Assembly (NCBI GenBank): GCA_937992195.1 | Contig: CALKKV010000071.1 | Location: 1-51,031, forward strand | Direction: 5' to 3' | DNA from: an uncultured Gammaproteobacteria bacterium | Lineage (GTDB): Bacteria > Pseudomonadota > Gammaproteobacteria > Arenicellales > Poriferihabitantaceae | DNA: 51,031 nt | Part shown: piece after piece, positions 8,332 to 17,218 of the stretch | Numbering within the stretch: the first letter of the stretch is position 1 | How the letters are laid out: every line of letters begins with the position of its first letter | Program-made: the position numbers and the translations under genes | The notes under the pieces: model-generated | Databases searched by the model: none | Told to the model about the DNA's origin: nothing | Seen by the model: only the letters and a program-made list of their open reading frames with translations

Positions 8332-9282
8332 TTACTTCGCAGCGTCAATCCATCCCTGCCACTTGGATTCATTGTTGGCTAACCACTCCGCCACAACTTC
8401 ATCAAGATCTCGACCTTTGTTGTCAACTTCGAGAATTGCAGCATTTTGTTCTTCATTAGTTTGCGTGTAAGCGGTTAACATTTTGAATGCTGCTGGCCAT
8501 TTTTCTTCAAAGCCGCTCCAAACCACTTTTTCAACAGTAGCCTGCTGGAATCCACATGCCGTATCTTTTTCTTGGGATTCTTCCACGCATTCACCATCAA
8601 CTGGATTCCATTCAACCCAATCCAGATCAAGATCTGCGAATACCCAGTGCGGTTGCCACATCATCATGATAATAGGTTGTTGCGCCGAATAAGCAGATTG
8701 AAGTTCCGCTAACATTGCGCCTTCACTACCCCCAGCAACGGCTTGAAACGGTAATTCGATACCTGCAACGATATCTTTGGATCTTGTTCCCCAATCAGCC
8801 GGATAGGTTATCAGTCTGCCATTGGGAAATGTTTCTGCACTGGCAAATGCCTGTGCGCAGTCATACAAGGCTTTGTAGTCCGGCAAGCCAGGACATTTGT
8901 CTTTCATATAAGGAGGGAAAACCCAACCCTCTTTGGGCTCGAGTCCAAGATCACCGAGCACAACAATCTCTCCAGATTCAACCGCTTTAGGATAGAGGTC
9001 ACCAATATTGTTAGTCCACACTTCAGCCTGGAAGTGCAGATTTCCCTGAGCCAGTCCCGCGTGCTGAGGCAGTGCGCCGGCACTAACGTACTCAATGTTG
9101 TAGCCCATCTTCTTTAAGAGCTCACCCGCAATCTTGGTGGAGACATGTTGGCCAGTCCAATCGTTGAGAACGACCTTGATTGGGTCTGTAGATTCCGGCA
9201 CGTTGGCCGCTAACGAGGCGCTGCTTATCGCAAACATTGCGAGCGCACCACCGATGGCAGAAGTAATAAGTTTTGATTTCAT
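8332..9282 (-). CDS. Betaine-type ABC substrate-binding protein (OpuAC/ProX family)
   Basis: This 316-residue periplasmic protein captures the osmolyte for the ABC importer. A signal peptide (MKSKLITSAIGGALAMFAISSASLAA) precedes the mature domain. The OpuAC fold is marked by KVVLNDWTGQHVSTKIAGELLKKMGY, EVWTNN and the Trp-rich segment MMMWQPHWVFADLDLDWVEW, which in this family supplies the aromatic box for a quaternary ammonium group. ATG 9282 was chosen because a GGAG site lies just upstream and the signal peptide begins there; an upstream extension of the frame is mostly leader. It is the first gene of its operon and divergent from the GMC oxidoreductase gene. The substrate could be glycine betaine, choline, carnitine or DMSP. 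Confidence 0.87.
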   Translation of the reverse strand: MKSKLITSAIGGALAMFAISSASLAANVPESTDPIKVVLNDWTGQHVSTKIAGELLKKMGYNIEYVSAGALPQHAGLAQGNLHFQAEVWTNNIGDLYPKAVESGEIVVLGDLGLEPKEGWVFPPYMKDKCPGLPDYKALYDCAQAFASAETFPNGRLITYPADWGTRSKDIVAGIELPFQAVAGGSEGAMLAELQSAYSAQQPIIMMMWQPHWVFADLDLDWVEWNPVDGECVEESQEKDTACGFQQATVEKVVWSGFEEKWPAAFKMLTAYTQTNEEQNAAILEVDNKGRDLDEVVAEWLANNESKWQGWIDAAK

Positions 9283-9779
9283 GGTTTCTCCAAGTGGTTC
9301 GAGTTTGTTTTCCTGAGCTGGAGAAGCCATATGCCAGATTCGGAATATTCCAAAGGCGATTGCTATCCAGCTTGAGATCCGGAATGCGTCCGGATATAGG
9401 GCTAAAATAGTATCAATCATTACATTTTGTCAAATATAAAATGGTAAGAAAAACCACCCTTAAATCTGTGTGAAAGGTGCGGCAAGAAGATTGATGGAAG
9501 ATGGATCGAGCAGATGCTTCAAAATATGCGGTTTTTGAAGGCTCGTGGAGGTATCTTGTAGGCCTGTAATTTTTGGGTTTAAATCATGCTTAGTTTTTCT
9601 CACAATTTTGGTAAGAACAAATATCCCGAAAAATAAAGCGAATTGTCGTAGGATTGCTTCGGTTGGAAAACGCTCTTGCATTCGGATGCCTGACAGACCC
9701 TAATCGGTGGATACCGGACTCAATTTAGAAAAACGATTTCTGACCATCAACCGTTCGTTCACAATTTCGTGTAGCTGCC
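9283..9779. other. Divergent promoter region between the betaine operon and the GMC gene
   Basis: These 497 bases separate the oppositely oriented binding-protein and GMC oxidoreductase genes and contain no recognised gene. A minus-strand promoter candidate is listed separately. I see no clear BetI-type palindrome and no strong ribosome site for the GMC start at 9780. Confidence 0.5.
9404..9433 (-). promoter_or_regulatory. Candidate sigma-70 promoter of the betaine transporter operon
   Basis: On the minus strand a consensus -35 TTGACA (9428-9433) is followed after 18 bases by TATTTT (9404-9409). It would give a leader of about 115 bases before the binding-protein start at 9282. The -35 is perfect and the -10 only fair. 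Confidence 0.4.
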
Positions 9780-11420
9780 ATGAAAACTGAAACTTATGAT
9801 TACGTGATTTGTGGAGCGGGTTCCGCGGGATGCGTTTTGGCGAACAAACTTAGCGAAGATCCGAATGTAAACGTGCTGCTTCTCGAAGCGGGACCGATGG
9901 ACCGCAATTTAATGATTCATATCCCGGCTGGTGTCTACTCCGCCTATAAGAATCCGAAAATCAACTGGAATTACAAAACGGAAGACGAGGCGGAACTCAA
10001 TAACAGAAATGTAGATATGCCGAGGGGCAAAGTTGTCGGTGGTTCTTCCTCGATTAATTCCATGGTGTATATGCGAGGTCACCCCACAGACTATGATCGA
10101 TGGGCATCAGAATTCGGTCTTGACCAATGGAGTTTTAAACACTGCTTTCCTTACTTTAAAGCTGGCGAATCCAGCGATAGAGGAGAGGATGACTGGCGTG
10201 GAGGTGACGGACCTTTGGGCGTCAGCCAATGTTCACTGGAGAACCCTTTGTTCGATGCTTTTCTGGAGGCGGGAGAACAATCCGGTCAGGGGCGCACCGA
10301 TGATTTGAACGGGTATAAACCTGAGGGAGTGGCGCGGCTGGATAGTACCAAGAAAAATGGTCGACGATGTAGCGCTGCAGTTGCGCATCTCCATCCTGCG
10401 CTCAAACGGAATAACTTAACGCTGATCACGCGCGCTATGGCTCGGCAAATAGTGTTGGAAGGGAATCGCGCAGTTGGGATAGAGTATCAGTGTGGTGAAG
10501 AGGTAACGATAGCCAGAGCGCAGCGAGAGGTGATTCTCAGTGGTGGCGCAGTGAATTCTCCGCAACTGATGATGATTTCTGGAATTGGCCCGGCGGAACA
10601 TCTTCGATCCGTTGGCATTGATGTCAAACTTGATTTGCCGGGTGTTGGTCGAAATCTGCAGGATCACCCGACAATTATTATGCAGGTTGCCTGCACCAAG
10701 CCCGTTAGTATCGACTGGGTGGCCAAACCCCATCGCAAGTTAATGGCTGGCGTGGAATGGTTGCTGACCCGAAAGGGTGTTGCTAGCTCGAGTATCTGGG
10801 AAGCAGGCGGTTTTGTGTTTGGCAACCACCATGAAGCACATCCCAATCTGCAATACCATTTCGCTCCCGTCGGTTTTCGCTATGAGGGGGATAAAATGAG
10901 GCTGAATCAGGCTTTCGTGATTCATGTCGATCAGCTTCGGCCGACCAGTCGTGGACGAATTGATTTGAAATCCGCAAACCCTTTCGATAAGCCCGCGCTG
11001 CATTTTAATTACTTGCAAACCGAAAATGATCAACGTGAACTGATTGAGGGTATCAAGGTAACCCGGGATTTAATTCGGCAGCCTGCATTCGATCATCTAC
11101 GCGGGGCGGAAATTCTGCCAGGTAAAGCGGCAACGAGTGATGCAGATCTGCTTGCCTTTTTGCGAAGTGCGCTTGAGACAGACTACCATCCCTGTGCGAC
11201 TTGCCGTATGGGTATCGATGAGATGGCGGTGGTAGATCAAGAGTTAAAGGTGCATGGCGTAGATGGGCTGCGAGTGGTAGACGCTTCAGTGATACCTCAG
11301 CTGATTAGTGCCAATCTCAATGCGCCAACACAAATGATTGCGGCCCGCGCTGCGGATTTTGTTTTGGGTAAGTCGCAGCGGCCGCCTTCTATGCCGAAAT
11401 ATCACTTTATGGAGGCATAA
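9780..11420 (+). CDS. GMC-family FAD oxidoreductase (choline-dehydrogenase-like)
   Basis: This 546-residue flavoenzyme belongs to the glucose-methanol-choline family. The N-terminal dinucleotide motif CGAGSAGCVLANKL binds FAD, and GGSSSINSMVYMRGHPTDYD and the later GAVNSPQLMMISGIGPAEHL are the two GMC signatures. The C-terminal active-site region DYHPCATCRMG carries the conserved His, and VVDASVIPQLISANLNAPTQMIAARAAD closes the FAD site. It resembles BetA and other alcohol dehydrogenases. The divergent betaine-type importer suggests an osmolyte or its alcohol precursor (for example choline) as substrate, but no betaine aldehyde dehydrogenase gene is nearby, so the exact alcohol is open. Confidence 0.85.
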   Translation: MKTETYDYVICGAGSAGCVLANKLSEDPNVNVLLLEAGPMDRNLMIHIPAGVYSAYKNPKINWNYKTEDEAELNNRNVDMPRGKVVGGSSSINSMVYMRGHPTDYDRWASEFGLDQWSFKHCFPYFKAGESSDRGEDDWRGGDGPLGVSQCSLENPLFDAFLEAGEQSGQGRTDDLNGYKPEGVARLDSTKKNGRRCSAAVAHLHPALKRNNLTLITRAMARQIVLEGNRAVGIEYQCGEEVTIARAQREVILSGGAVNSPQLMMISGIGPAEHLRSVGIDVKLDLPGVGRNLQDHPTIIMQVACTKPVSIDWVAKPHRKLMAGVEWLLTRKGVASSSIWEAGGFVFGNHHEAHPNLQYHFAPVGFRYEGDKMRLNQAFVIHVDQLRPTSRGRIDLKSANPFDKPALHFNYLQTENDQRELIEGIKVTRDLIRQPAFDHLRGAEILPGKAATSDADLLAFLRSALETDYHPCATCRMGIDEMAVVDQELKVHGVDGLRVVDASVIPQLISANLNAPTQMIAARAADFVLGKSQRPPSMPKYHFMEA

Positions 11421-11713
11421 TCACGAGATGGGCTCTTGATATCGAATATTGTCGAGCAGGTTTGCTGAAGATTGATCTGGGATTGCCGGAGAAAAGATGC
11501 GTAACCGGTTGCCCTCTTTGATTTCACTTCGCGCTTTCGAATCTGTATCAACACACTTTGATTGAGTGGGCCATGGAAGAATCGGGGTGCCTGGAAACGC
11601 AAAAGCCCGGCGTGGTCTCTATGCTAACCATCTAAAAAGATTTTCTCAATCAACTGTACTATAAGTAGATGTAACTCTTCGACTAACTTTAATTTCTATT
11701 TTCAATCACGACA

Positions 11714-12586
11714 ATGACCGATCAATCTGCCCAGACACGAACGTTACGCCCCAGAAGAAGTTTTATTTTTTCTCCAGGATTGAAACCCGAAATGTTCCCC
11801 AAAGCCCTTGCCTCCGGAACCGATATCGTTTGTGTTGAATTGGAAGACGGTATTGCGCCAAAAGATAAGCAAGCGGCACGCGAGAAAGCGTTGAAATTAT
11901 TTGAATCACCGCAAGCGGATGACGGGGTTGAACGCATTGTCCGTATTAATTGCCTTCGCGAAGCATTCGGTATCGCTGATGTTGCTGCGATATTAAAAAC
12001 CGATACGCCTCCGCCGGCGCTGATGTTGCCCAAGGTTCGCACACCTGATGAAGTAGTGTTGCTGGATAACCTGCTTAGTGAGCGCGGTCATGCAACCCGC
12101 CTGCACGTTATCATTGAGACCAACGCTGGTCTTGAAGCGGTCTTTGATATTGCCCACTGCAGTTCTCGCATTGATGCGCTGTTTTTTGGTGGTGTGGATA
12201 TGGCAGCAGAGCTGCGATGTGATAACGCCTGGGGTCCTTTGCTTTATGCACGCTCCAGGGTGGTTCATGCTGCAGCGGCGGCAGGTCTGGATGTGATTGA
12301 TGTGCCCTATCTTGATCTTGATGATCAACAGGGAATGATCGAAGAAGCGCAGCTGGCCAAGTCCCTGGGTTTTTCTGGTAAGGGTTCGATTCATCCAAAA
12401 CAGATTGGGGCTTTGAATGCGGTGTTTACGCCGAGCGAAGAAGAGATCGCCCGTGCGCGGCGAATCATTGACACCTTTGAAGAAGCCGATACTGGGCTGG
12501 TTGTAATCGATGGAAAGCTCATCGAAAAACCAGTGTTGCGCGATATGTATCGAATTCTTGCTATTGCCGATCGTATTTCAAGTTGA
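11714..12586 (+). CDS. HpcH/HpaI-family CoA-ester lyase (CitE/malyl-CoA-lyase-like)
   Basis: This is a 290-residue TIM-barrel lyase. RRSFIFSPGLKPEMFPKAL starts the family fold. CVELEDGIAPKDK carries the acidic metal-site residues, and VRINCLREAFG and ALMLPKV match the CoA and substrate strands. GFSGKGSIHPKQI is the diagnostic C-terminal signature. The family cleaves or condenses acyl-CoAs such as malyl-, beta-methylmalyl- or citramalyl-CoA. It lies 293 bases after the GMC gene on the same strand, so co-transcription is possible but not shown. The neighbours suggest use in carbon recovery from osmolyte breakdown; that is inference. Confidence 0.82.
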   Translation: MTDQSAQTRTLRPRRSFIFSPGLKPEMFPKALASGTDIVCVELEDGIAPKDKQAAREKALKLFESPQADDGVERIVRINCLREAFGIADVAAILKTDTPPPALMLPKVRTPDEVVLLDNLLSERGHATRLHVIIETNAGLEAVFDIAHCSSRIDALFFGGVDMAAELRCDNAWGPLLYARSRVVHAAAAAGLDVIDVPYLDLDDQQGMIEEAQLAKSLGFSGKGSIHPKQIGALNAVFTPSEEEIARARRIIDTFEEADTGLVVIDGKLIEKPVLRDMYRILAIADRISS

Positions 12587-12891
12587 TTTGGTCAGTAACC
12601 TAGCTGGGTGAGTGGAGCAGAAAGTTCTACATTAGCCTCCGCGTAATCTTATTTTGGAAAAGGTAGGTCATACCCGGAGGGAATTTGACCTTGCATTTCG
12701 TTTCTCTAGCGTAGATTATGGTTCTGAATCATTTCTAGATTTAGGGGTTAATCTGACAACATCTTGAATACCTGCACGGGAACTCAAGTAGATCGGGAAT
12801 GTCTAGATTACATGATTGAGCAACAGAGTATTACGAGTTGTTCATAGTCTGCAGTAATCGAACCACAAAAACCTAAAGAGGAATACAATCT
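12587..12891. other. Intergenic spacer with leader of the secreted-protein gene
   Basis: No gene or clear terminator is seen in these 305 bases. A good ribosome site (AAAGAGGAA) stands before ATG 12892. Confidence 0.5.
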
Positions 12892-13584
12892 ATGAAAAAG
12901 TCACGACTATTAAAATTAGTTGCTGCCAGTGCGGTGGTAGCAAGCTCTGCTTTCAGCTTTAATGCTGTGGCGCAGGATTCTGCAATGAGTTTTTTTCTTA
13001 CCAGTGCCGGGCCTGGTGATGGTGCAAACCTAGGGGGCCTTGAAGGTGCTGACGCACATTGTTCTGCGCTTGCTTCTGCGGCAGGATCAAAGGTCACCAA
13101 TTGGAAAGCTTATTTAAGTCTTCCTGCAAAAATTGATCGTTCCGGCGATAAACCTACGGTAATCCCTGGCGTGAACGCTCGCGACCGTATAGGTTCAGGG
13201 CCTTGGTACAATGCCAAAGGGGAGTTGATTGCAAACAATGTCGATGAGCTACATTCGCCAAAAAACCCAATAAGCAAAGCTGCGGGTCTTGATGAGAATG
13301 GCAATGAAATTAATTCACGCAGGGATAAACCAAACCGACACGACATTCTTACAGGTTCTGATCCGCACGGTATGTATTCGACTGCCGGCGCCGACACTAG
13401 CTGTAGCGGTTGGACCAGCAACGGTGATGGGTCTGCGATCGTAGGTCATCATGATCGTGAGGGATTGAGTCAAGATTGGCATATGATCTCATGGAATTCA
13501 GCACATGGCACGGTAGGGTGTAGTCAGGATGCGTTGAAAAAAACCGGTGGTGATGGCTTGTTTTATTGTTTCGCCGATCAGTAA
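12892..13584 (+). CDS. Secreted endostatin/lectin-like protein of unknown role
   Basis: This 230-residue exported protein has a clear signal peptide (MKKSRLLKLVAASAVVASSAFSFNAVAQ). The mature part runs from FFLTSAGPGDGANLGGLEGADAHCSALA through NARDRIGSGPWYNAKGELIANN and HDILTGSDPHGMYS to WNSAHGTVGCSQDALKKTGGDGLFYCFA. Paired cysteines and the closing GxGLFYCF recall small bacterial secreted proteins with a C-type-lectin-like (endostatin-like) fold. That likeness is from memory of the pattern and is not proven. It stands alone, with its own terminator immediately after. I cannot assign a ligand. Confidence 0.65.
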   Translation: MKKSRLLKLVAASAVVASSAFSFNAVAQDSAMSFFLTSAGPGDGANLGGLEGADAHCSALASAAGSKVTNWKAYLSLPAKIDRSGDKPTVIPGVNARDRIGSGPWYNAKGELIANNVDELHSPKNPISKAAGLDENGNEINSRRDKPNRHDILTGSDPHGMYSTAGADTSCSGWTSNGDGSAIVGHHDREGLSQDWHMISWNSAHGTVGCSQDALKKTGGDGLFYCFADQ

Positions 13585-13615
13585 AGACTGGAAGAAAAAA
13601 TAGTAACCCAAATCT

Positions 13616-13648
13616 GACCCCGAGCTACTCGAAGATCGGGGTCTTTTT
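13616..13648 (+). terminator. Rho-independent terminator
   Basis: GACCCCGA (13616-13623) pairs perfectly with TCGGGGTC (13636-13643) around a 12-base loop and is followed by TTTTT. It ends the secreted-protein gene transcript. The convergent methyltransferase gene ends 13 bases further on. Confidence 0.88.
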
Positions 13649-13660
13649 CTATCTTGCGCT

Positions 13661-14287
13661 TTAGAGCGTTTTTAATGTAAGCAGACGCCCGTCAATGCCT
13701 TCTGCAGTGAGATAGTCAATTGTTTCTATTTCGATAATTTGCACACTGGCATGCGCTTCATTAAAGCCGCTCAATTTAGTTTCCCAATCCGCGTTAACCC
13801 AAGCCTTGCCGTTTACGGTCAGTAGAGTAATTCCTCCTGGCTTTAGCCGATCAGTGATATTGACGAAATGCTCAGCGGTGGGGCCGCTAAAACCGAATAC
13901 TCCAACCGCAATCGCCGCATCAAATTTTTCTGTCGACTCGATAGGTAAAGTGAGATCCTGTTGTTGTAAAGAACTATAGACATTGGTACTGCGAGCTTCG
14001 TCAAGCATCTTGCTCGAGTAATCTGTTCCATGAATATCTGAATACCCCGCAGCTTTTAGGCGCCGACCGACCAGGCCGGTTCCGCAGCCTACATCGAGGA
14101 TGCGCGCGTTTCGGTCTGATTCAAGCGAAATAAACTTATCGCATGCCACCGCATCTGCTACATATCCAAGGTCATTGATCAGGTCATGATCATAGGTTGC
14201 AGCCATTTCATCAAACAACGCGCGTTTGTCTCCAGTAGAACTGTAGATTCTGTCTAATCGCGCATCTACTTCGTTTGTTTTAGACAT
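13661..14287 (-). CDS. Class I SAM-dependent methyltransferase
   Basis: This 208-residue cytosolic protein has the Rossmann methyltransferase signature ARILDVGCGTGLVGRRLKAAGY (motif I), GTDYSSKMLDEAR (motif II) and FDAAIAVGVFGF (motif IV region), with LKPGGITLLTV later. The arrangement is that of small ubiquinone/Williams-Beuren-type methyltransferases. The N-terminal YDHDLINDLGYVADAV segment also suits that group. The substrate cannot be inferred. It is monocistronic, ending tail-to-tail with the secreted-protein gene. Confidence 0.8.
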   Translation of the reverse strand: MSKTNEVDARLDRIYSSTGDKRALFDEMAATYDHDLINDLGYVADAVACDKFISLESDRNARILDVGCGTGLVGRRLKAAGYSDIHGTDYSSKMLDEARSTNVYSSLQQQDLTLPIESTEKFDAAIAVGVFGFSGPTAEHFVNITDRLKPGGITLLTVNGKAWVNADWETKLSGFNEAHASVQIIEIETIDYLTAEGIDGRLLTLKTL

Positions 14288-14395
14288 TGTTTTCTCCTGA
14301 CTAAATTGCGCTCCAGTATCACCTCATAAATCGTTTTCGATTTATATCCGTTAATCTTAATCGGCCCCAAACTCAATTCTCAAGTTTGGAGAAAG

Positions 14396-14545
14396 CTACT
14401 TGATAATTTTTAACTTTGAGCCCGGCACAAGATCAATAACGCCGGTCGATGGTAGTCCATTTATCAACTTCATTCGTTGTTTAGGCTCTTCTGTTTTAGC
14501 ATATTGACTTGCCAATATGTCAAAGGTGTCGCTGTCTAAAACCTG
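14396..14545 (-). pseudogene. Remnant of a C-terminal LysM-like segment (possible M48 peptidase tail)
   Basis: A minus-strand frame reads QVLDSDTFDILASQYAK...KLINGLPSTG...DLVPGSKLKIIK and then stops at TAG 14398-14396. The layout DTF..LA..Y, then LINGL, then PG..LKII resembles the small LysM-like C-terminal region of secreted M48 metalloproteases. Stops lie directly upstream in the same frame, so only about 49 residues survive and the rest of the gene is absent. This is pattern-based and uncertain. Confidence 0.35.
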
Positions 14546-14589
14546 TTATCAACGAAATTTCCTTTGTTTAAGCCGTTGATCGAATACTT

Positions 14590-14622
14590 TTGGAATCGAA
14601 AGCCAAAGTTGCTCGATTCCAA
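14590..14622. repeat. Perfect 10-bp inverted repeat
   Basis: TTGGAATCGA (14590-14599) and TCGATTCCAA (14613-14622) are perfect reverse complements with a 13-base loop. There is no clear poly-T on either side, so it is not a standard terminator. Confidence 0.6.
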
Positions 14623-14857
14623 GTAGACGCCATTTTGCCCTAAATTTCTTTTTCTTCCTATCTTCTGTTTTTACAGGAGATAGTTGAGTGTTTTGATTTT
14701 AGACTCGCAATAAGCGAAGGAGATTCTATTTCTAGTGTAGCCGAAGAATGAACTTAAGAGGAAATCGACGTGCGAGGGATTAGGCTAAGCAGTATTTGCA
14801 TTGAGGTTTACGCGAATACTGAGAATGGAATGTAGTCAGACTGTTTGGCCTTCATTA

Positions 14858-14886
14858 TTGTAGTATATCGTTGTACCATATAATTA
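14858..14886 (+). promoter_or_regulatory. Possible promoter of the ugp-like operon
   Basis: TTGTAG (14858-14863), 17 bases, TAATTA (14881-14886). The -35 matches four of six bases. I looked for a Pho box and saw no convincing pair of CTGTCAT-like repeats. Confidence 0.25.
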
Positions 14887-14949
14887 TGCATTAGCAGTTA
14901 TGTCAGATATATCGCTATGTTAAATAAATTATAACGGGAGTATGGGATT

Positions 14950-16263
14950 ATGAAAAAACGGTTATTAAGTGGGATTTTGGCTGGAAGTCTGCTGGCTTCA
15001 TCAGGCGGCGCGCTGGCGCAGACCGAAGTACAGTTTTGGCATGCGTTCACTGGAAGGTTAGGTGAGCTGGTTGCAGAGCAAATTGAAACTTTCAACAGCT
15101 CGCAGAGCGAATATAAAGTGGTTGGATCTCACAAGGGCAACTATTCGGAAACGTTGAATGCAGGTATTGCGGCATTTCGCGCAAAAGAACAGCCGCATAT
15201 TCTGATGGTGTTTGAGGTAGGAACGGCAACCATGATGGGGGCGAAAGGCGCGGTTAAACCGGTCTACAACGTGATGTCCGATGCCGGCGCTGACTTTAAT
15301 CCAGATGACTACATTGGTTCGGTAAAAGGTTATTACACAACTACTGATGGCAAAATGCTCTCTCTGCCTTTTAACTCATCGACACCCGTTCTTTGGGTAA
15401 ATGAGGATGCGCTAAAAGCTGCGGGGATTGACCCTGAAATCGATCTTTCTACCTGGTCTCAAGTTGGTAGTGTATTGGATACACTTAAGAAGTCGGGGCA
15501 CGAGTGCCCACTAACGACAGCCTGGCAGAGTTGGATCCATCTGGAGAATTTATCTGCGTACCATAACGTACCATTTGCAACGCAAGATAATGGTTTTGCA
15601 GGATTAGATACAGAATTAGCAATGAACGGTCCGTTGCAGGTTAAGCACCTGCAGGCTATGGGTGATTGGGCGAAAGACGGGAAGTTTGTTTACAAAGGTC
15701 GTCGTAACGAAGGCGGCGCAGATTTTAGGGCTGGCGCATGTGCCTTGTTCACAGAAAGCTCAGCCGGTTATGCGGGGATCAAGAAAGAGGCGCAGTTTGA
15801 ATTCTCTGTCAGGCCGCTTCCATACTGGGATGGTGTTGAAGGCGCTCCTCAAAACACCATTATCGGTGGTGCCTCGCTCTGGATTATGGAGGGTCATGAA
15901 TCTGAAGAGTACAAGGGTGCAGCAGCATTTTTAAACTTCTTGTCTTCTACTGATATTCAGTCGAAATGGCATCAGGACACTGGTTACCTGCCAATTACTG
16001 CAGCAGCGGGCGACAAAACCAAAGCGGATGGATTTTATATCGATAATCCAGGGACCGACATTGCCGTAATCCAGATGACGGCGAAAGCACCGACTGCGAA
16101 TTCCAAAGGATTACGTCTGGGCTCTTTCGATCAGATCCGCGGCATTCTCGATGAGGAGCTGGAAAGTATCTGGTCAGGTGATAAGACGGCACAGGAAGCG
16201 ATGGATAGTGCAGTGGAGCGTGGTAACAAATTACTGCGCCGTTTCGAACAAGCAAACAATTAG
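14950..16263 (+). CDS. ugpB: Glycerol-3-phosphate-type ABC substrate-binding protein
   Basis: This is a 437-residue periplasmic binding protein. Signal peptide MKKRLLSGILAGSLLASSGGALAQ is followed by TEVQFWHAFTGRLGELVAEQIETFN, then GSHKGNYSETLNAGIAAFRA and HILMVFEVGTATMM, all close to UgpB. Later GGASLWIM and YKGAAAFLNFL fit the same family. UgpB captures sn-glycerol-3-phosphate or glycerophosphodiesters, which gives a supply of phosphate and carbon. The length matches UgpB (about 438). A GGGAG site lies shortly before the ATG. It heads the four-gene operon B-A-E-C. The family assignment is strong and the exact substrate is inferred. Confidence 0.87.
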   Translation: MKKRLLSGILAGSLLASSGGALAQTEVQFWHAFTGRLGELVAEQIETFNSSQSEYKVVGSHKGNYSETLNAGIAAFRAKEQPHILMVFEVGTATMMGAKGAVKPVYNVMSDAGADFNPDDYIGSVKGYYTTTDGKMLSLPFNSSTPVLWVNEDALKAAGIDPEIDLSTWSQVGSVLDTLKKSGHECPLTTAWQSWIHLENLSAYHNVPFATQDNGFAGLDTELAMNGPLQVKHLQAMGDWAKDGKFVYKGRRNEGGADFRAGACALFTESSAGYAGIKKEAQFEFSVRPLPYWDGVEGAPQNTIIGGASLWIMEGHESEEYKGAAAFLNFLSSTDIQSKWHQDTGYLPITAAAGDKTKADGFYIDNPGTDIAVIQMTAKAPTANSKGLRLGSFDQIRGILDEELESIWSGDKTAQEAMDSAVERGNKLLRRFEQANN

Positions 16264-16336
16264 AACGCGTTTTCTATCAACTCGGCGGCAGCAGAAAACC
16301 CTGTTGTCGCCGAATCATTAGTACGCCATAGGCAGC

Positions 16337-17218
16337 ATGGAAAAGCGCGTTACGTTTCGCGGTTTAACATTACCGCTTTTACTGGTATTACCCCAGATAC
16401 TGATTTCCGGTGTGTTCTTTTTCTATCCGGCTGGACAGGCTATTTGGCAGTCACTGTTCATACCTGATCCTTTTGGATTGTCCTCTCAATATGTCGGGCT
16501 GGGCAACTTTGAGTTTCTTCTATCAGATGAATACTATCGCGCCTCGTTCATCACGACAGCCGTTTTTTCCATCCTGGTCACATTGGTTTGTATGCTGCCC
16601 GCATTGCTTTTGGCATTGTTAGCGGATCGATTGATTAAAGGCGCGGGCACTTATCGCACCTTGTTGATTTGGCCGTACGCTGTGGCTCCCGCCGTAGCAG
16701 GTGTGTTGTGGTTATTTATGTTTAACACGCGTGTTGGTGTGATCTCCTGGTATTTAGGGCAGTTAGGTTATGACTGGAACCATGTTCTCAATGACAAGGA
16801 GGCGATGGGTTTAGTTGTCGTTGCCTCCGCATGGGGTCGTATCAGCTACAACTTTTTGTTCTTTTTCGCTGCGCTGCAAGCGGTGCCCAAATCTGTTGTT
16901 GAAGCAGCTGCAATCGATGGTGCTCGATTTTGGCAGCGAACTTTTTCCATTGTGCTTCCATTGATATCGCCAACGATGTTTTTTTTGCTGGTTGTGAACG
17001 TCGTTTATTCATTTTTTGAAACCTTTGGTGTCATTCATACGATTACTTCTGGTGGACCGCAGCAAGCAACAACCATTTTGGTCTACAAAGTGTTTGCCGA
17101 TGGCTTTATCGGTCAAGACCTTGGGTCATCGGCAGCGCAGTCGGTGATTCTGTTGTTCGTAGTTGGCGCATTGACCGTTATTCAATTTAAGTTTGTTGAA
17201 AAACGGGTTCACTATTGA
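16337..17218 (+). CDS. ugpA: Glycerol-3-phosphate-type ABC permease A
   Basis: This 293-residue inner-membrane protein has six hydrophobic segments. The conserved permease loop [25 protein letters not shown], which docks onto the ATPase, lies near residues 190-215. It starts with the UgpA-like [19 protein letters not shown]. The stop codon overlaps the start of the next gene (TGATG at 17216-17220), a sign of translational coupling. It pairs with the UgpE-type permease to form the channel. Confidence 0.87.
   Translation: MEKRVTFRGLTLPLLLVLPQILISGVFFFYPAGQAIWQSLFIPDPFGLSSQYVGLGNFEFLLSDEYYRASFITTAVFSILVTLVCMLPALLLALLADRLIKGAGTYRTLLIWPYAVAPAVAGVLWLFMFNTRVGVISWYLGQLGYDWNHVLNDKEAMGLVVVASAWGRISYNFLFFFAALQAVPKSVVEAAAIDGARFWQRTFSIVLPLISPTMFFLLVVNVVYSFFETFGVIHTITSGGPQQATTILVYKVFADGFIGQDLGSSAAQSVILLFVVGALTVIQFKFVEKRVHY

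Larger units (their letters stand above)
14288..14949. other. Long spacer with decayed coding remnant and inverted repeats
   Basis: These 662 bases hold no intact gene. A short minus-strand frame (14396-14545) looks like the tail of a lost gene and is listed separately. Two perfect inverted repeats are visible: CATATTG/CAATATG (14500-14519) and TTGGAATCGA/TCGATTCCAA (14590-14622). Neither has a T tract after it on the plus strand. The right end contains the presumed ugp promoter. Confidence 0.55.

Noticed and set aside
9460..9681. 73-codon minus-strand ORF between the betaine and GMC genes
   Set aside because: It lies in a promoter region, has no recognisable family and no good start signal.
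14546..14640. Remnant of an IS110-type transposase (a minus-strand reading LESSNFGF...INGLNKGNF resembles VESTFNWYWLIDGLNENGF)
   Set aside because: The likeness needs a gap and nucleotide identity is low (about 17 of 27 in the best stretch), so chance cannot be excluded.
14830..14949. Pho box upstream of the ugp-like operon
   Set aside because: Only one weak TGTCA-like half was seen (ATGTCAGAT), not the paired 11-bp repeats expected.
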